NCBI GenBank assembly: GCA_038748365.1
Contig: JBCDIZ010000004.1
Span: 124,001 to 188,000, forward strand
Origin: Alterisphingorhabdus sp038748365
GTDB lineage: Bacteria; Pseudomonadota; Alphaproteobacteria; Sphingomonadales; Sphingomonadaceae
Length of the DNA: 64,000 bases
Reading direction: 5' to 3'
The translations under genes and the position numbers were made by a program. The notes under the pieces were generated by a model, which was given only the letters and a program-made list of their open reading frames with translations, was not told the origin of the DNA and made no database searches. Positions 53,011 through 61,839 of this stretch are shown here, in pieces (positions within the stretch are counted from its first letter, which is position 1; each line of letters begins with the position of its first letter).

Positions 53011-54905
53011 TGACGCTGGCTGCAGGTCTTCTTCCGCTGATTGTCACCGCGCCGATGGTGCAGGCCGAGCCGCCTGTTGCGGAACCGGAAGCACAGACCG
53101 AGCAGAGTGAAACAGGCCCCGATGCCGATGATGCTTTGATCGATGGCCGCCGCCGTCCGGGTGTTGAGAAGGAATTGCCCGACCCGATTATTCAGGACAA
53201 TCCCGGTGCCGTGCGCGCGCCGCCGCCTGAGGCTTTCCCCACCGATGATTTCCCGGTACCGGATCGATGGCGGCTGATTGAATCGCTCGGCGTCGTCAAA
53301 GAGCGCTGGTTCGACCCCTATCACCAGAACACCTATAAGGGCGACCGGCCGATCTGTATCCCCACCGATGAGGAGCAGGCAAAGCGTAAGGCGGAGGGCA
53401 AGCCGCGCTGTGCCACGCCGAAATTCCTTGGCCTGAAAAGCGAGGGCGAGTGGTTCTTCGTCGCCAATGCGATTTCCGACACGGTGGTCGAGCCGCGCAG
53501 CTTCCCGATCCCGGTCGGGGTGCAAACCACCGAACGCCCCGATAGCTTGGATGTTTTTGGTCGCGCAGACTCGCTGGTGTTGGCACAGACGTTCATCACC
53601 GGCTTTGCCCTGATTAAAGGCTCGACCGCCTATAAGCCGCCCGATGTCGAATATCGGCTGACACTGGCGACGCAGGTCAACCATGTCGATGTGCCCGAGC
53701 GCCGGGTGCTGTTTGTTGAACCTAGCCGCTCAAGCAATCGCACCGACTATTTTATCGGCGTGCAGGAAGCGTTTGTTGACTATCACTTCCGCAACACCTC
53801 GGACCGCTATGACTTTGACTCCGGCCGTATCGGCATCCAGCCGATGCAGGCCGATTTTCGCGGCTTTCTGTTTCAGGATAACCAGCTCGGTGTCCGCCTG
53901 TTCGGCACGCGCGACAATAACCGGGTGCAGTATAATCTCGGCGCGTTCATGCGGCTGGAAAAGGACACCAATTCCGGCCTTAATGATGTCAGCCAGACGC
54001 CGCGCAGTGACTATGTTTTCTTCGCCAATCTCTATCGTCAGGACTTTCCGGTTGTCGGCCTGACCAGCCAGGTCTCGGTTACCTATAATATGAACCGTGA
54101 GGCGGGCGATATCGAGATTGATGATAATGGCTTTCCCGTTCGCCCGGCGCTGCTCGGTGATCTGCGCGGGCGCGATTATGATGTGGTCTATCTCGGCTAT
54201 GCAGTCGATGGCCGTATCGGGCGGTTGAACCTCACCGGACAGCTTTATGGCGCCTTTGGTGAGGACCGCAACAGCATCTTCACCAGCCGCCCCGCCGATA
54301 TCGCCGCCTGGTTTGCCGCGGCGGAGTTGAGCTATGATGTCGACTTTATGCGCTTCCGCCTGTCGGGCCTGTTCGCCAGCGGTGACAGCGACCCGGAGAA
54401 CAATACCGAGGCCGGTTTTGACGCGATTTTCGAGAACCCGATTTTTGCCGGGGCCGATACCAGCTATTGGATCCGCCAGACGATCCCCTTTGCCGGCGGT
54501 GGCCGTGCGGTCAGTATTAATGGCCGCAACGGCATATTGAATTCGCTGCGTTCCTCCAAGGAGCAGGGGCAATCCAATTTCAACAATCCGGGCACGATAT
54601 TGCTTGGCGCGGGCGCGGATTTTGACCTGACGCCCGAGATACGCCTGTCGGGCAATGCCAACCATTTATGGTTTGATGACACCGCCACTCTGCAAGCGCT
54701 GCGCAATGAGGGCTCGATCCCCAATGCTATAGGCTGGGACCTGTCGATGGCGGCGATATGGCGGCCCAAGGCGACGCAGAATATCGTGTTCCGCCTGTCC
54801 GCAGCGGTGTTTGATCCATCTGACGGTTTTGCCGACCTGTTCACCCAGGCGGGCAATGATGATCGTTATTATTCGGTGCTGTTCAATGCGATTCTGGCGT
54901 TCTAA
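53007..54905 (+). CDS. Predicted outer-membrane beta-barrel protein
   Basis: A 632-residue exported protein. A short signal peptide (LAAGLLPLIVTAPMVQA) is followed by an acidic, proline-rich region and then, from about residue 190, alternating polar/hydrophobic strands (FITGFALIKGSTAYKPPDVE, LTSQVSVTYNMNREAGDIEI, AAELSYDVDFMRFRLSGLFA). The chain ends in phenylalanine (ILAF), the usual outer-membrane barrel ending. I recognise no named family. Placed between cytochrome genes with overlapping reading frames, it may be the porin sheath of a porin-cytochrome conduit, by analogy with MtrB/PioB; no sequence similarity to those is claimed. Confidence 0.72.
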   Translation: MMTLAAGLLPLIVTAPMVQAEPPVAEPEAQTEQSETGPDADDALIDGRRRPGVEKELPDPIIQDNPGAVRAPPPEAFPTDDFPVPDRWRLIESLGVVKERWFDPYHQNTYKGDRPICIPTDEEQAKRKAEGKPRCATPKFLGLKSEGEWFFVANAISDTVVEPRSFPIPVGVQTTERPDSLDVFGRADSLVLAQTFITGFALIKGSTAYKPPDVEYRLTLATQVNHVDVPERRVLFVEPSRSSNRTDYFIGVQEAFVDYHFRNTSDRYDFDSGRIGIQPMQADFRGFLFQDNQLGVRLFGTRDNNRVQYNLGAFMRLEKDTNSGLNDVSQTPRSDYVFFANLYRQDFPVVGLTSQVSVTYNMNREAGDIEIDDNGFPVRPALLGDLRGRDYDVVYLGYAVDGRIGRLNLTGQLYGAFGEDRNSIFTSRPADIAAWFAAAELSYDVDFMRFRLSGLFASGDSDPENNTEAGFDAIFENPIFAGADTSYWIRQTIPFAGGGRAVSINGRNGILNSLRSSKEQGQSNFNNPGTILLGAGADFDLTPEIRLSGNANHLWFDDTATLQALRNEGSIPNAIGWDLSMAAIWRPKATQNIVFRLSAAVFDPSDGFADLFTQAGNDDRYYSVLFNAILAF

Positions 54906-57900
54906 TCGGGTTGCTCTGACCCCGGCGTTTCTGGCCCGTCTGGTGGCGGTGCTGGCGCTTGGCCTGACACTGGCTGTCGGTGCGCCGGATACCGGATTTG
55001 CCGCGAAGAAAGAGAAACCGCAAAAGATCAAGTATCGCTTCACCCCGCCTGCGCCGCGCAATCAGGACTGGGCTGAGGCGGATGCCAAGAGTGTGGGCTG
55101 CCAAAGCTGCCACACCGCCAGCGATCACAAGACCATGCATGCCTCACCCGCAGTGGTGCTGGGCTGCACCGATTGCCATGGCGGCGATGCGACTGTGACC
55201 GGCGATAATGCATGGGGCTGGAGCGATCCGCGCTATATGGAGGCGCTGAAAAACGCGCATGTCCTACCGAAATATCCCGAGGCGTGGCACTGGCCGTCCA
55301 GCGCCAATCCCAAGCGTTCCTATGCGCTGATAGCCAAGGAAGCGCCGGAATTTGTCCGTTTCGTCAATCCATCCGATTATCGCGTCGTGCGTGAGGCCTG
55401 CGGTGCCTGTCATATCGAAGTGATTGAGGCGTCCGAGCGCTCGTTAATGTCCACCGGCGCGATGCTTTGGGGCGGTGCGGCCTATAATAACGGCATTGTT
55501 CCGTTCAAAAACTATATCTTCGGCGAGTCCTTCACCCGCACCGGCAAGCCGGCGATGATCAAGTCGGCCATGCCCGAAGACGGCCAGCCTTTCGGCACGG
55601 TGAGCGCGGAGCAAAAGGCGCGCGGTGCGCTGCCGGTGATGTACCCGCTGCCGACCTGGCATGTCATTCCGCCGGGCGATATCTTCCGCGTGTTTGAGCG
55701 TGGCGGGCGCAATATCAACACCCAATTCCCGGAGATCGGCTTGCCCAATATTGGCGGGATCATCCAGCGGCTGGAGGAACCGGGACGGCCCGACTTGAAA
55801 CAATCCAATCGCGGCCCCGGCACCGGGCTGCGTGTCGCCATTCCAGTGCTCAATATTCACAAGACCCGGCTCAACGATCCGTTTCTCTGGCAGATGGGCA
55901 CCAATGATCAGCCGGGCGATTATCGCACTTCGGGCTGTGCCGCCTGTCATGTGGTCTATGCCAATGACCGCGAGCCGCGCCACAGCCTGACCTATGCGCA
56001 ATATGGCCGCGATGGCCAGACCGTGACGGCTGACCCGACCATCGCCAATCTCACCGAAGGACAGAAACGCTTTGGTCGCTATGGCAGTTATGATGCCGCA
56101 AAAGCGCATGGCCATGGTGGTGATCATCATAGTGAAAGGCATCACGGTGATGATCCGCATGGTGGCATGGGCGGTCCCGGTGAGAAGGAGCGCGGCCATC
56201 CGCTTAAGCACCAGTTTACCCGCGCCATCCCGACGGCGCAGTGCATGAACTGCCATATGCACCAGCCCAATATCTTCCTGAACAGCTATCTCGGCTACAC
56301 CATGTGGGACTATGAATCCGACGCGCCGAAAATGTGGCCCGGCCCGGAAAACACGACATCGCGGCCCGAGGGCATGTCGGATGAGGATTATCAGCGGATT
56401 TACAAGCAGCAGAAATTCCCCACCGCTGCCGAGGTGCGCGCGGTGCTGGACCGCAATCCGGAAGGTGCCTCGCCCAAGGGTCTATGGGCCGATCTCGATT
56501 TCCTGCGCAATGTCTATGATCTCAATGACGAGCTGAAAGACACGCAATTTGCCGATTATCACGGCCATGGCTGGAATTTCCGCGCGATATTGAAGCGCGA
56601 CCGGGCAGGCAATCTGCTCGATGCTGAGGGCAATATCGTCGCCGATGATGACCCCGAGAAATTCCGCAAAGCGGGTGAGGAGAAATTTGTCAAACCCGGC
56701 ACCAATCCCGGCAAATCGGTGCATATGATGGACATTCATGCCGAGGTGGGCATGCAATGCGCCGATTGCCATTTCGCGCAGGACAGCCATGGCAATGGCC
56801 TGATCTATGGCGAGGTCGCTAATGCGGTGGAGATTGGCTGCAAGGATTGCCATGGCACCGCAGACGAATATCCGACGCTCAAAACGTCCAATCTCGCGGC
56901 GCGTCCGCAGGGCACCAATTTGGCGTTGCTGCGTAATCCCGATGGCAAGCGCCGCTTTGAATGGTTTGAAGATAGTAATGGCCGCCGCACGCTGATCCAG
57001 CGCTCGATTATCGATCCGGAGCTAAGCTGGCGCGTTAGCCTGACCAAGGACAGCGTTAACCGCAATCACCCTGATTTCAATGTGAAAGCCGCACGCGCCA
57101 AGCTGCTCGCCAAATCGGCTTCGGAAACCGGCGAATATCGTTTTGGACCCGGAGTGCAGCCGTCAGAACGGGCGCATGATGTGAGCAATATGGCGTGCTT
57201 CACCTGTCACTTGAGTTGGACCACCAGTTGCGGCGGCTGTCACCTGCCGATTGAAGCGAATTGGAAATCAAAAAAACACAAATATGAGGATGGCGAGACG
57301 CGCAACTATGCCACCTATAATCCACAGGTGGCGCGCGACCAGATGTTCCAGCTGGGTCGGCACCAGACCACCAAGGCGGGCACCGAAGTTGATGAAAATG
57401 GCAAGCCTTTGGGCATGATCGCACCGATCCGCTCGACTTCGGCACTGATCCTGTCATCGACCAATATCAACCGCGAGCGCATTTATGTGCAGCAGCCGCC
57501 CATCGCGGCTTCGGGCTATTCGTCCCAGGCTTTTGCGCCGCATTTCCCGCATACGGTGCGCAAGACCGAGACCAAAATGTGCTCTGACTGTCATTTGAGC
57601 GCCGCCAACGACAATAATGCGATCATGGCGCAGGTGCTGTTGCTCGGCACCAATTTCGTCAACTTTGTCGGCCTGCACGCCTGGGTCGGCATGGATGGCG
57701 CGTTTGAGGCGGTGCGGGTGACCGAATGGGACGAGCCGCAAGCGGTCATCGGCTCCTATCTGCAGCGCTATGCCTATCCTGATTATTGGCGGATGCATGT
57801 TGAGGATAATGGCCGTGAGCTAAAAAACTGGGTGCGCGGTGATACCTTTGATGATGATCTCTCGGGCGAGACCAAGGCGCTCGAAGAATTTGCCAATGTG

Positions 57901-59181
57901 ATGCAGGATACAAGCGGAGCGGTGCGATGCCTACAATTGCGCGGCGAATATATGCTCGTCGCTGAAGGCAAGGGCGGTTTTCGCGCCTATGATGTCGCCT
58001 CGATCGGCAATAAGGGCTTTTCCGAGCGCATTGTCCGCGCGCCCTTCTCCTCGCTGGGGCATGATACCCATGTGAAGACGAAGAATGCTACCTGCATGGC
58101 GCTGGCGACCAACCAGCCGATCGCGCCGGACCGCAATCGCAACATGGCCGCCACCAACCTCACCGACGCCGCGGGCAATGAGATCATCGAAGAAGATGGC
58201 ACGCCGCGGACATTGCTCGAGGAAAATCAGGAGCAGGCCTTCCACCCGATTTATGACTATGCGGTGATTACCGATAGCGTCGAGGGGCTGGTGCTGGTCG
58301 ATGTGAATACGTTGGCCGATGGCGAGTTCCGCAACAATTTCTTCAAGCGGATGACATTCGCCAATGGTGCCAAAGCGTGGAACGAAGGCGGGGTGCTGAA
58401 TGGTGCGCGGCATATCACGCTGGCCGGGCATATCGCTTACATCACCACCGATGCGGGGCTTGCGGTGCTCGATCTCGATGATCCCGCCAATCCAAAGCTG
58501 ACCGCGCAGATTCCGCTGCAGGATGCGCGCGCCACTGCAGCGCAGTTCCGCTATCTCTGGGCGACGGACGCAGAGGGCGTGAAGCTGTTCGACATAACGC
58601 AGCTGCGCCAGCCAGTCGCAGTGCCACAGGCGACGGTGCGACTGGCCGATGCGCGCAAACTCTATCTGGCACGCACCTATGCCTATGTCGCCGCGAAGCA
58701 GGATGGGCTGGTGATCCTTGATGTAACCAATCCCGAAGCGCCGCAGGAATATATGCGCTATACCGCTAATGGCACGCTCAACGATGCCGAGGATGTGATT
58801 GTCGGCTCGACCAATGCAACCCTGTTCGCCTATGTTGCCGATGGCCGCAATGGCCTGAAAGTGTTGCAGCTGACATCACCGGCAAGCCAGCCGAAATTCT
58901 ACGGCTTCTCTCCCGCACCCAAGCCTGAGCTGATCGCCTTTGCCCGCACCGATAAGCCTGCGCTGGCGTTGTCTAAGGGACTGGACCGTGACCGCGGCGT
59001 GGATGAAACCGGCGGCCAGATGGCGGTGTTCGGGCGGCTAGGGGCACGGCCCTTTACGCGCAGCGAGATGGAGCGGCTGTTCCTCAACAGCAAAGGCCTG
59101 CCCTATAAGGTGAAGGATGCGCCCAATATAGGCGACTGGTTCGGCCCGCAGGTGGCAAGCAGGCCGATCCGGTTGCCGTAA
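54886..59181 (+). CDS. Decahaem cytochrome c fused to an LVIVD-like beta-propeller
   Basis: A 1431-residue exported protein. The signal region is AFLARLVAVLALGLTLAVGA. Ten CXXCH motifs begin at residues 72, 94, 172, 351, 453, 625, 652, 771, 782 and 899. A histidine-rich insert with HGHGGDHHSERHHGDDPHGG lies near residue 407. From about residue 1000 to 1390 come propeller repeats of LVIVD type, such as GLVLVDVNTL, GLAVLDLDDPANPKL and GLVILDVTNPEAPQEY. The start at 54886 overlaps the barrel gene by 20 bases. I know of no characterised protein with this exact layout. An outer-surface electron-transfer or oxidoreductase role is inferred. Confidence 0.85.
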   Translation: MRFWRSNRVALTPAFLARLVAVLALGLTLAVGAPDTGFAAKKEKPQKIKYRFTPPAPRNQDWAEADAKSVGCQSCHTASDHKTMHASPAVVLGCTDCHGGDATVTGDNAWGWSDPRYMEALKNAHVLPKYPEAWHWPSSANPKRSYALIAKEAPEFVRFVNPSDYRVVREACGACHIEVIEASERSLMSTGAMLWGGAAYNNGIVPFKNYIFGESFTRTGKPAMIKSAMPEDGQPFGTVSAEQKARGALPVMYPLPTWHVIPPGDIFRVFERGGRNINTQFPEIGLPNIGGIIQRLEEPGRPDLKQSNRGPGTGLRVAIPVLNIHKTRLNDPFLWQMGTNDQPGDYRTSGCAACHVVYANDREPRHSLTYAQYGRDGQTVTADPTIANLTEGQKRFGRYGSYDAAKAHGHGGDHHSERHHGDDPHGGMGGPGEKERGHPLKHQFTRAIPTAQCMNCHMHQPNIFLNSYLGYTMWDYESDAPKMWPGPENTTSRPEGMSDEDYQRIYKQQKFPTAAEVRAVLDRNPEGASPKGLWADLDFLRNVYDLNDELKDTQFADYHGHGWNFRAILKRDRAGNLLDAEGNIVADDDPEKFRKAGEEKFVKPGTNPGKSVHMMDIHAEVGMQCADCHFAQDSHGNGLIYGEVANAVEIGCKDCHGTADEYPTLKTSNLAARPQGTNLALLRNPDGKRRFEWFEDSNGRRTLIQRSIIDPELSWRVSLTKDSVNRNHPDFNVKAARAKLLAKSASETGEYRFGPGVQPSERAHDVSNMACFTCHLSWTTSCGGCHLPIEANWKSKKHKYEDGETRNYATYNPQVARDQMFQLGRHQTTKAGTEVDENGKPLGMIAPIRSTSALILSSTNINRERIYVQQPPIAASGYSSQAFAPHFPHTVRKTETKMCSDCHLSAANDNNAIMAQVLLLGTNFVNFVGLHAWVGMDGAFEAVRVTEWDEPQAVIGSYLQRYAYPDYWRMHVEDNGRELKNWVRGDTFDDDLSGETKALEEFANVMQDTSGAVRCLQLRGEYMLVAEGKGGFRAYDVASIGNKGFSERIVRAPFSSLGHDTHVKTKNATCMALATNQPIAPDRNRNMAATNLTDAAGNEIIEEDGTPRTLLEENQEQAFHPIYDYAVITDSVEGLVLVDVNTLADGEFRNNFFKRMTFANGAKAWNEGGVLNGARHITLAGHIAYITTDAGLAVLDLDDPANPKLTAQIPLQDARATAAQFRYLWATDAEGVKLFDITQLRQPVAVPQATVRLADARKLYLARTYAYVAAKQDGLVILDVTNPEAPQEYMRYTANGTLNDAEDVIVGSTNATLFAYVADGRNGLKVLQLTSPASQPKFYGFSPAPKPELIAFARTDKPALALSKGLDRDRGVDETGGQMAVFGRLGARPFTRSEMERLFLNSKGLPYKVKDAPNIGDWFGPQVASRPIRLP

Positions 59182-59199
59182 TTTCTTTCTCGTTTCGGG

Positions 59200-59286
59200 C
59201 CCACCCCCGGCCCCTCCCGCAAGCGGGAGGGGGGAAGAATGCACGATATAGTCCCCCTCCCGCTTGCGGGAGGGGTTAGGGGTGGG
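59200..59286. repeat. REP-like palindrome pair, copy 3
   Basis: CCCCTCCCGC-AA-GCGGGAGGGG (59211-59232) and CCCCTCCCGC-TT-GCGGGAGGGG (59254-59275) are exact reverse complements of each other. Outer arms CCCACCCC and GGGGTGGG extend the pair. It lies in the 118-base gap between the decahaem gene and the convergent small gene, where it could also stop transcription from both sides. Confidence 0.75.
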
Positions 59287-59299
59287 TCTGAAGCTTTGG

Positions 59300-59656
59300 T
59301 TATCCATCCTCCACCGTCAGCGCTTCAATCTCCAGCAATAGCGTCGGCTCGCCTTCATGCCGCTCAACCCGATGGGCAACATGAATATCGATGACCACAT
59401 GGCGCTTGAGAGAAAATTCATGCTCCTCCAGTCGATCCGCCAGCAAATGGCCGATACTCACCCCGTCACTGCCGGAAAAAGTAAGCGCCAGCCGATGCCG
59501 CATGCCGGTAAAGGTGGCGCTGGCCCAGTCATGACCTTCATGAAACCGTAACTGCGCCGCCCCGTCGGTCATCTCGATCAGCTCGCGGATCAGCGCGGTT
59601 GCCGGGTCATGCCCGGTGATTCTGCTCTCCGCCTTGGTCTCAACGTGCACCAGCAT
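59300..59656 (-). CDS. Conserved-looking hypothetical protein
   Basis: A 118-residue cytoplasmic protein with no signal peptide or membrane segment. It is rich in histidine and acidic residues and has likely beta strands (for example LALTFSGSDGVSIGHLLADR and LKRHVVIDIHVAHRVE). I do not recognise the family. The start at 59656 is supported by GAGGGAG nine bases upstream; an ATG at 59674 lies before that site and is less likely. It overlaps the small gene upstream by 17 bases, so the two are probably one operon, divergent from the S24 regulator. Confidence 0.7.
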   Translation of the reverse strand: MLVHVETKAESRITGHDPATALIRELIEMTDGAAQLRFHEGHDWASATFTGMRHRLALTFSGSDGVSIGHLLADRLEEHEFSLKRHVVIDIHVAHRVERHEGEPTLLLEIEALTVEDG

Positions 59657-59840
59657 TGGATGTTTCTCCCTCATACTTGTTCATGAAATGTTCTATCTGT
59701 TCCCGCATCGCTTTGCGTGGTTCGCGGCCGTTGCGCATATCGTCGACGAGACGCGGATCGCGCGCTGCCAGCCGCCCGAATTTGGTCCTAGGCATCTCAT
59801 GGCGTCTCAGGAATTTTTCTACAGTGCGCAAAACTGTCAT
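59640..59840 (-). CDS. Small putative helix-turn-helix protein
   Basis: A 66-residue basic protein. The central stretch MPRTKFGRLAARDPRLVDDM, then RNGREPR, looks like a small helix-turn-helix, with a C-terminal helix EQIEHFMNKYEG. AAAGGA lies six bases before the ATG. It diverges from the S24-type repressor across an 89-base spacer that carries repeated TCCTA half-sites, much like a phage-style regulatory pair. DNA binding is inferred from the pattern only. Confidence 0.65.
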   Translation of the reverse strand: MTVLRTVEKFLRRHEMPRTKFGRLAARDPRLVDDMRNGREPRKAMREQIEHFMNKYEGETSNAGAR

Positions 59841-59892
59841 TGTGTATCCTTTCTGATGTGATTCGTGTCAGTGGATAGGAAAGTGACGATCA

Positions 59893-59936
59893 AAATCCTA
59901 CTTGTCTAGGAAAAATCCTATGCTATACTATGCGCA
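59893..59936 (+). promoter_or_regulatory. Leaderless promoter with TCCTA operator array
   Basis: TTGTCT (59902-59907) and TATACT (59924-59929), 16 bases apart, make a good housekeeping promoter. Its start site should fall about seven bases after the -10, at the ATG at 59936. Half-sites TCCTA (59896-59900), TAGGA (59907-59911) and TCCTA (59916-59920) overlap the promoter, and AAATCCTA repeats exactly 20 bases apart. This suits autorepression by the downstream regulator. Confidence 0.6.
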
Positions 59937-60616
59937 TGACCGATAACCAGAAAGTCCGCGATACGCTGGCGCGGCTGATTGCTGATCGTGGAGTCAGCTA
60001 TGCCGGTGTCTCCGATATGCTGGGTCGCAATCCGGCTTATATCCAACAATTCATCCGGCGTGGTACGCCATCGCGGCTGGCTGAGCGTGACCGGCAATTG
60101 CTGGCGCAGTTTTTTGGGGTTTCTGAAGACCTGTTGCGCAATGCCGATGATGTGCTGCCGACCAACTCGCATTCACTACGTCCAGCTACAGGACCTAAAG
60201 GGAAAATCCTGCGACCCATTCCCAAGCTGGCCGTGGGCGCTTCCGCGGGGCCGGGGCGTATGGCCGATAATGAGCATGTCGAATGTGAATTGGCCTTTGA
60301 TGAGGAATGGCTGCGGCGACAGGGCTTTGCCAATGCCGCGCTCAACATGATCCAGGTTGAAGGGGATTCTATGGAACCTACACTGTGCGATGGCGATGAT
60401 ATCATGGTCGAGATGGCCAATGGTGATTTGGCGCGTCGCGATGGGGTTTATGTGTTGCGCCGCGATGATGCGCTGATGGTCAAGCGGCTTGCGTTTCAAC
60501 CCGATGGCAGTGTTTCGGTCATCAGTGACAACACCGCCTATCCACCGATGCAGGGATTAGATATGGCCGATATTGCTATTGTCGGCCGCGTGGTCTGGGC
60601 CGGGCGCAAGCTTTAG
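59936..60616 (+). CDS. S24/LexA-type helix-turn-helix repressor
   Basis: A 226-residue regulator. The N-terminal XRE-like domain (residues 1-65) has LIADRGVSYAGVSDMLGRNP and AYIQQFIRRGTPSRLAERDR. The C-terminal S24 peptidase-like domain has the serine in VEGDSMEPTLCDGD and the lysine in DALMVKRLAF, the Ser/Lys dyad of LexA/CI proteins. I do not see a clear Ala-Gly cleavage site, although ASAGPG near residue 100 is a candidate. ATG 59936 is chosen because the predicted transcript starts there; ATG 59930 would add two residues. The gene ends four bases inside the convergent small gene. Confidence 0.88.
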   Translation: MTDNQKVRDTLARLIADRGVSYAGVSDMLGRNPAYIQQFIRRGTPSRLAERDRQLLAQFFGVSEDLLRNADDVLPTNSHSLRPATGPKGKILRPIPKLAVGASAGPGRMADNEHVECELAFDEEWLRRQGFANAALNMIQVEGDSMEPTLCDGDDIMVEMANGDLARRDGVYVLRRDDALMVKRLAFQPDGSVSVISDNTAYPPMQGLDMADIAIVGRVVWAGRKL

Positions 60617-60942
60617 TCTCTACCGTTTTCGGGTCTGGCGAGCGAGTTCTGGCTCAGTGCAGTACGACCATCATCGGTAATCTGGTACAGGCCTATGCCG
60701 ACACGGGTGATGAGGTTGAGGTCGGTCAGATCGCGCCTGGCCCAGAAGATCGATGCTAGCCAATGCTCGGCTTCGCGTTGTAATTTTACCCGGGTGAGGG
60801 CGTCGCATTTTTCAGGGATGGGTACGGCATATTGCTTTATCCGCCGCTCGATCATTTTGTCGGTCCAGCGCTGACCGTCTTGCATAATGTCCAATATGGT
60901 CATGGGGATGGCGTCACGACTGATCTTTTCTGCTTTGCCCAA
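60613..60942 (-). CDS. Small winged-helix-like hypothetical protein
   Basis: A 109-residue protein. IPMTILDIMQDGQRWTDKMI followed by a helical region and LNLITRVGIGLYQITDDGRT resembles a winged-helix fold of the sort found at the N-terminus of Mrr-like proteins. That similarity is a pattern judgement. The start is uncertain: TTG at 60942 or ATG at 60903, neither with a strong ribosome binding site. It converges on the S24 repressor gene with a four-base overlap. Confidence 0.55.
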   Translation of the reverse strand: MGKAEKISRDAIPMTILDIMQDGQRWTDKMIERRIKQYAVPIPEKCDALTRVKLQREAEHWLASIFWARRDLTDLNLITRVGIGLYQITDDGRTALSQNSLARPENGRD

Positions 60943-61102
60943 TGTGTCTTAAATGCCCTTGCCCCCAGGGTTTGCTACTGAGCGCGATGAATAGATTGGG
61001 GTTTGCGATGAATGCCAACAGCCTGCGACAGACCGAGGCAGATATGCGTTTATCCCGCAGAAAGCCTTGCATTTGCGCGGAGTCGCTGCCACATCGACGC
61101 GC

Positions 61103-61795
61103 ATGAGCAATGTCACCTCTTCTATGAAACCCGCGTCCCAGCCGCCCCTACGCGCCGCGATTATTCCTGTGACGCCGTTGCAGCAGAACTGCACATTGTT
61201 CTGGTGCACCAAGACTAACAAGGCGGCTTTCGTTGATCCTGGCGGCGACTTGCCAAGGCTGAAAGCGGCGCTGGAGCAATCGGGTGCGGAGCTGGAGAAG
61301 ATCCTGATCACCCATGGCCATATTGACCATTGCGGCGAAGCGGGAAAACTGGCCAAGGAACTCGGCGTGCCGATTGAAGGGCCGCATGAGGAAGATCGCT
61401 TCTGGATTTCGCGGCTTGAGGATGATGGCCGCAACTATGGCATTGCCGGTGAGGTGTTTGAGCCGGATCGCTGGCTGCATGATGGCGAGCAAGTGACGGT
61501 GGGCGATCTGGTGCTGGACGTTATCCATTGCCCCGGACACACGCCGGGCCATGTGGTATTTCACCATGCGCCGTCCAAGCTGGCGATTGTCGGCGATGTG
61601 CTGTTTCAGGGCTCGATTGGCCGCACCGATTTTCCACGCGGGAATCATCAGGATTTGCTCGACGCGATTACCGGCAAGCTCTGGCCGCTGGGCGATGATA
61701 TCACCTTCGTCCCCGGCCATGGCCAGACCAGCACCTTTGGCCATGAGCGCAAGACCAATGCCTTTGTCGCTGATGATATTCTGGCGGCGCGCTAA
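61103..61795 (+). CDS. MBL-fold metallohydrolase (glyoxalase II-like)
   Basis: A 230-residue metallo-beta-lactamase-fold hydrolase. The metal-binding signature THGHIDHCGEAGKL (HxHxDH) is clear. Further ligands lie in HCPGHTPGHVVFH, GDVLFQGSIGRTDFPRGNHQ and FVPGHGQTSTFGHER. This is the glyoxalase-II-like/YcbL group, which hydrolyses thioesters or related substrates in the cytoplasm. I chose ATG 61103; a TTG at 61067 would add 12 residues, and neither start has a convincing ribosome binding site. Confidence 0.9.
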   Translation: MSNVTSSMKPASQPPLRAAIIPVTPLQQNCTLFWCTKTNKAAFVDPGGDLPRLKAALEQSGAELEKILITHGHIDHCGEAGKLAKELGVPIEGPHEEDRFWISRLEDDGRNYGIAGEVFEPDRWLHDGEQVTVGDLVLDVIHCPGHTPGHVVFHHAPSKLAIVGDVLFQGSIGRTDFPRGNHQDLLDAITGKLWPLGDDITFVPGHGQTSTFGHERKTNAFVADDILAAR

Positions 61796-61839
61796 ATAGG
61801 CTTTTTAGAGCCTTTCCAGCTTTAAATGGCTCGCCTTAA

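Noticed and set aside
54811..54885. Upstream extension of the decahaem cytochrome
   Set aside because: It overlaps the barrel gene in another frame, and the signal peptide would be displaced far from the N-terminus.
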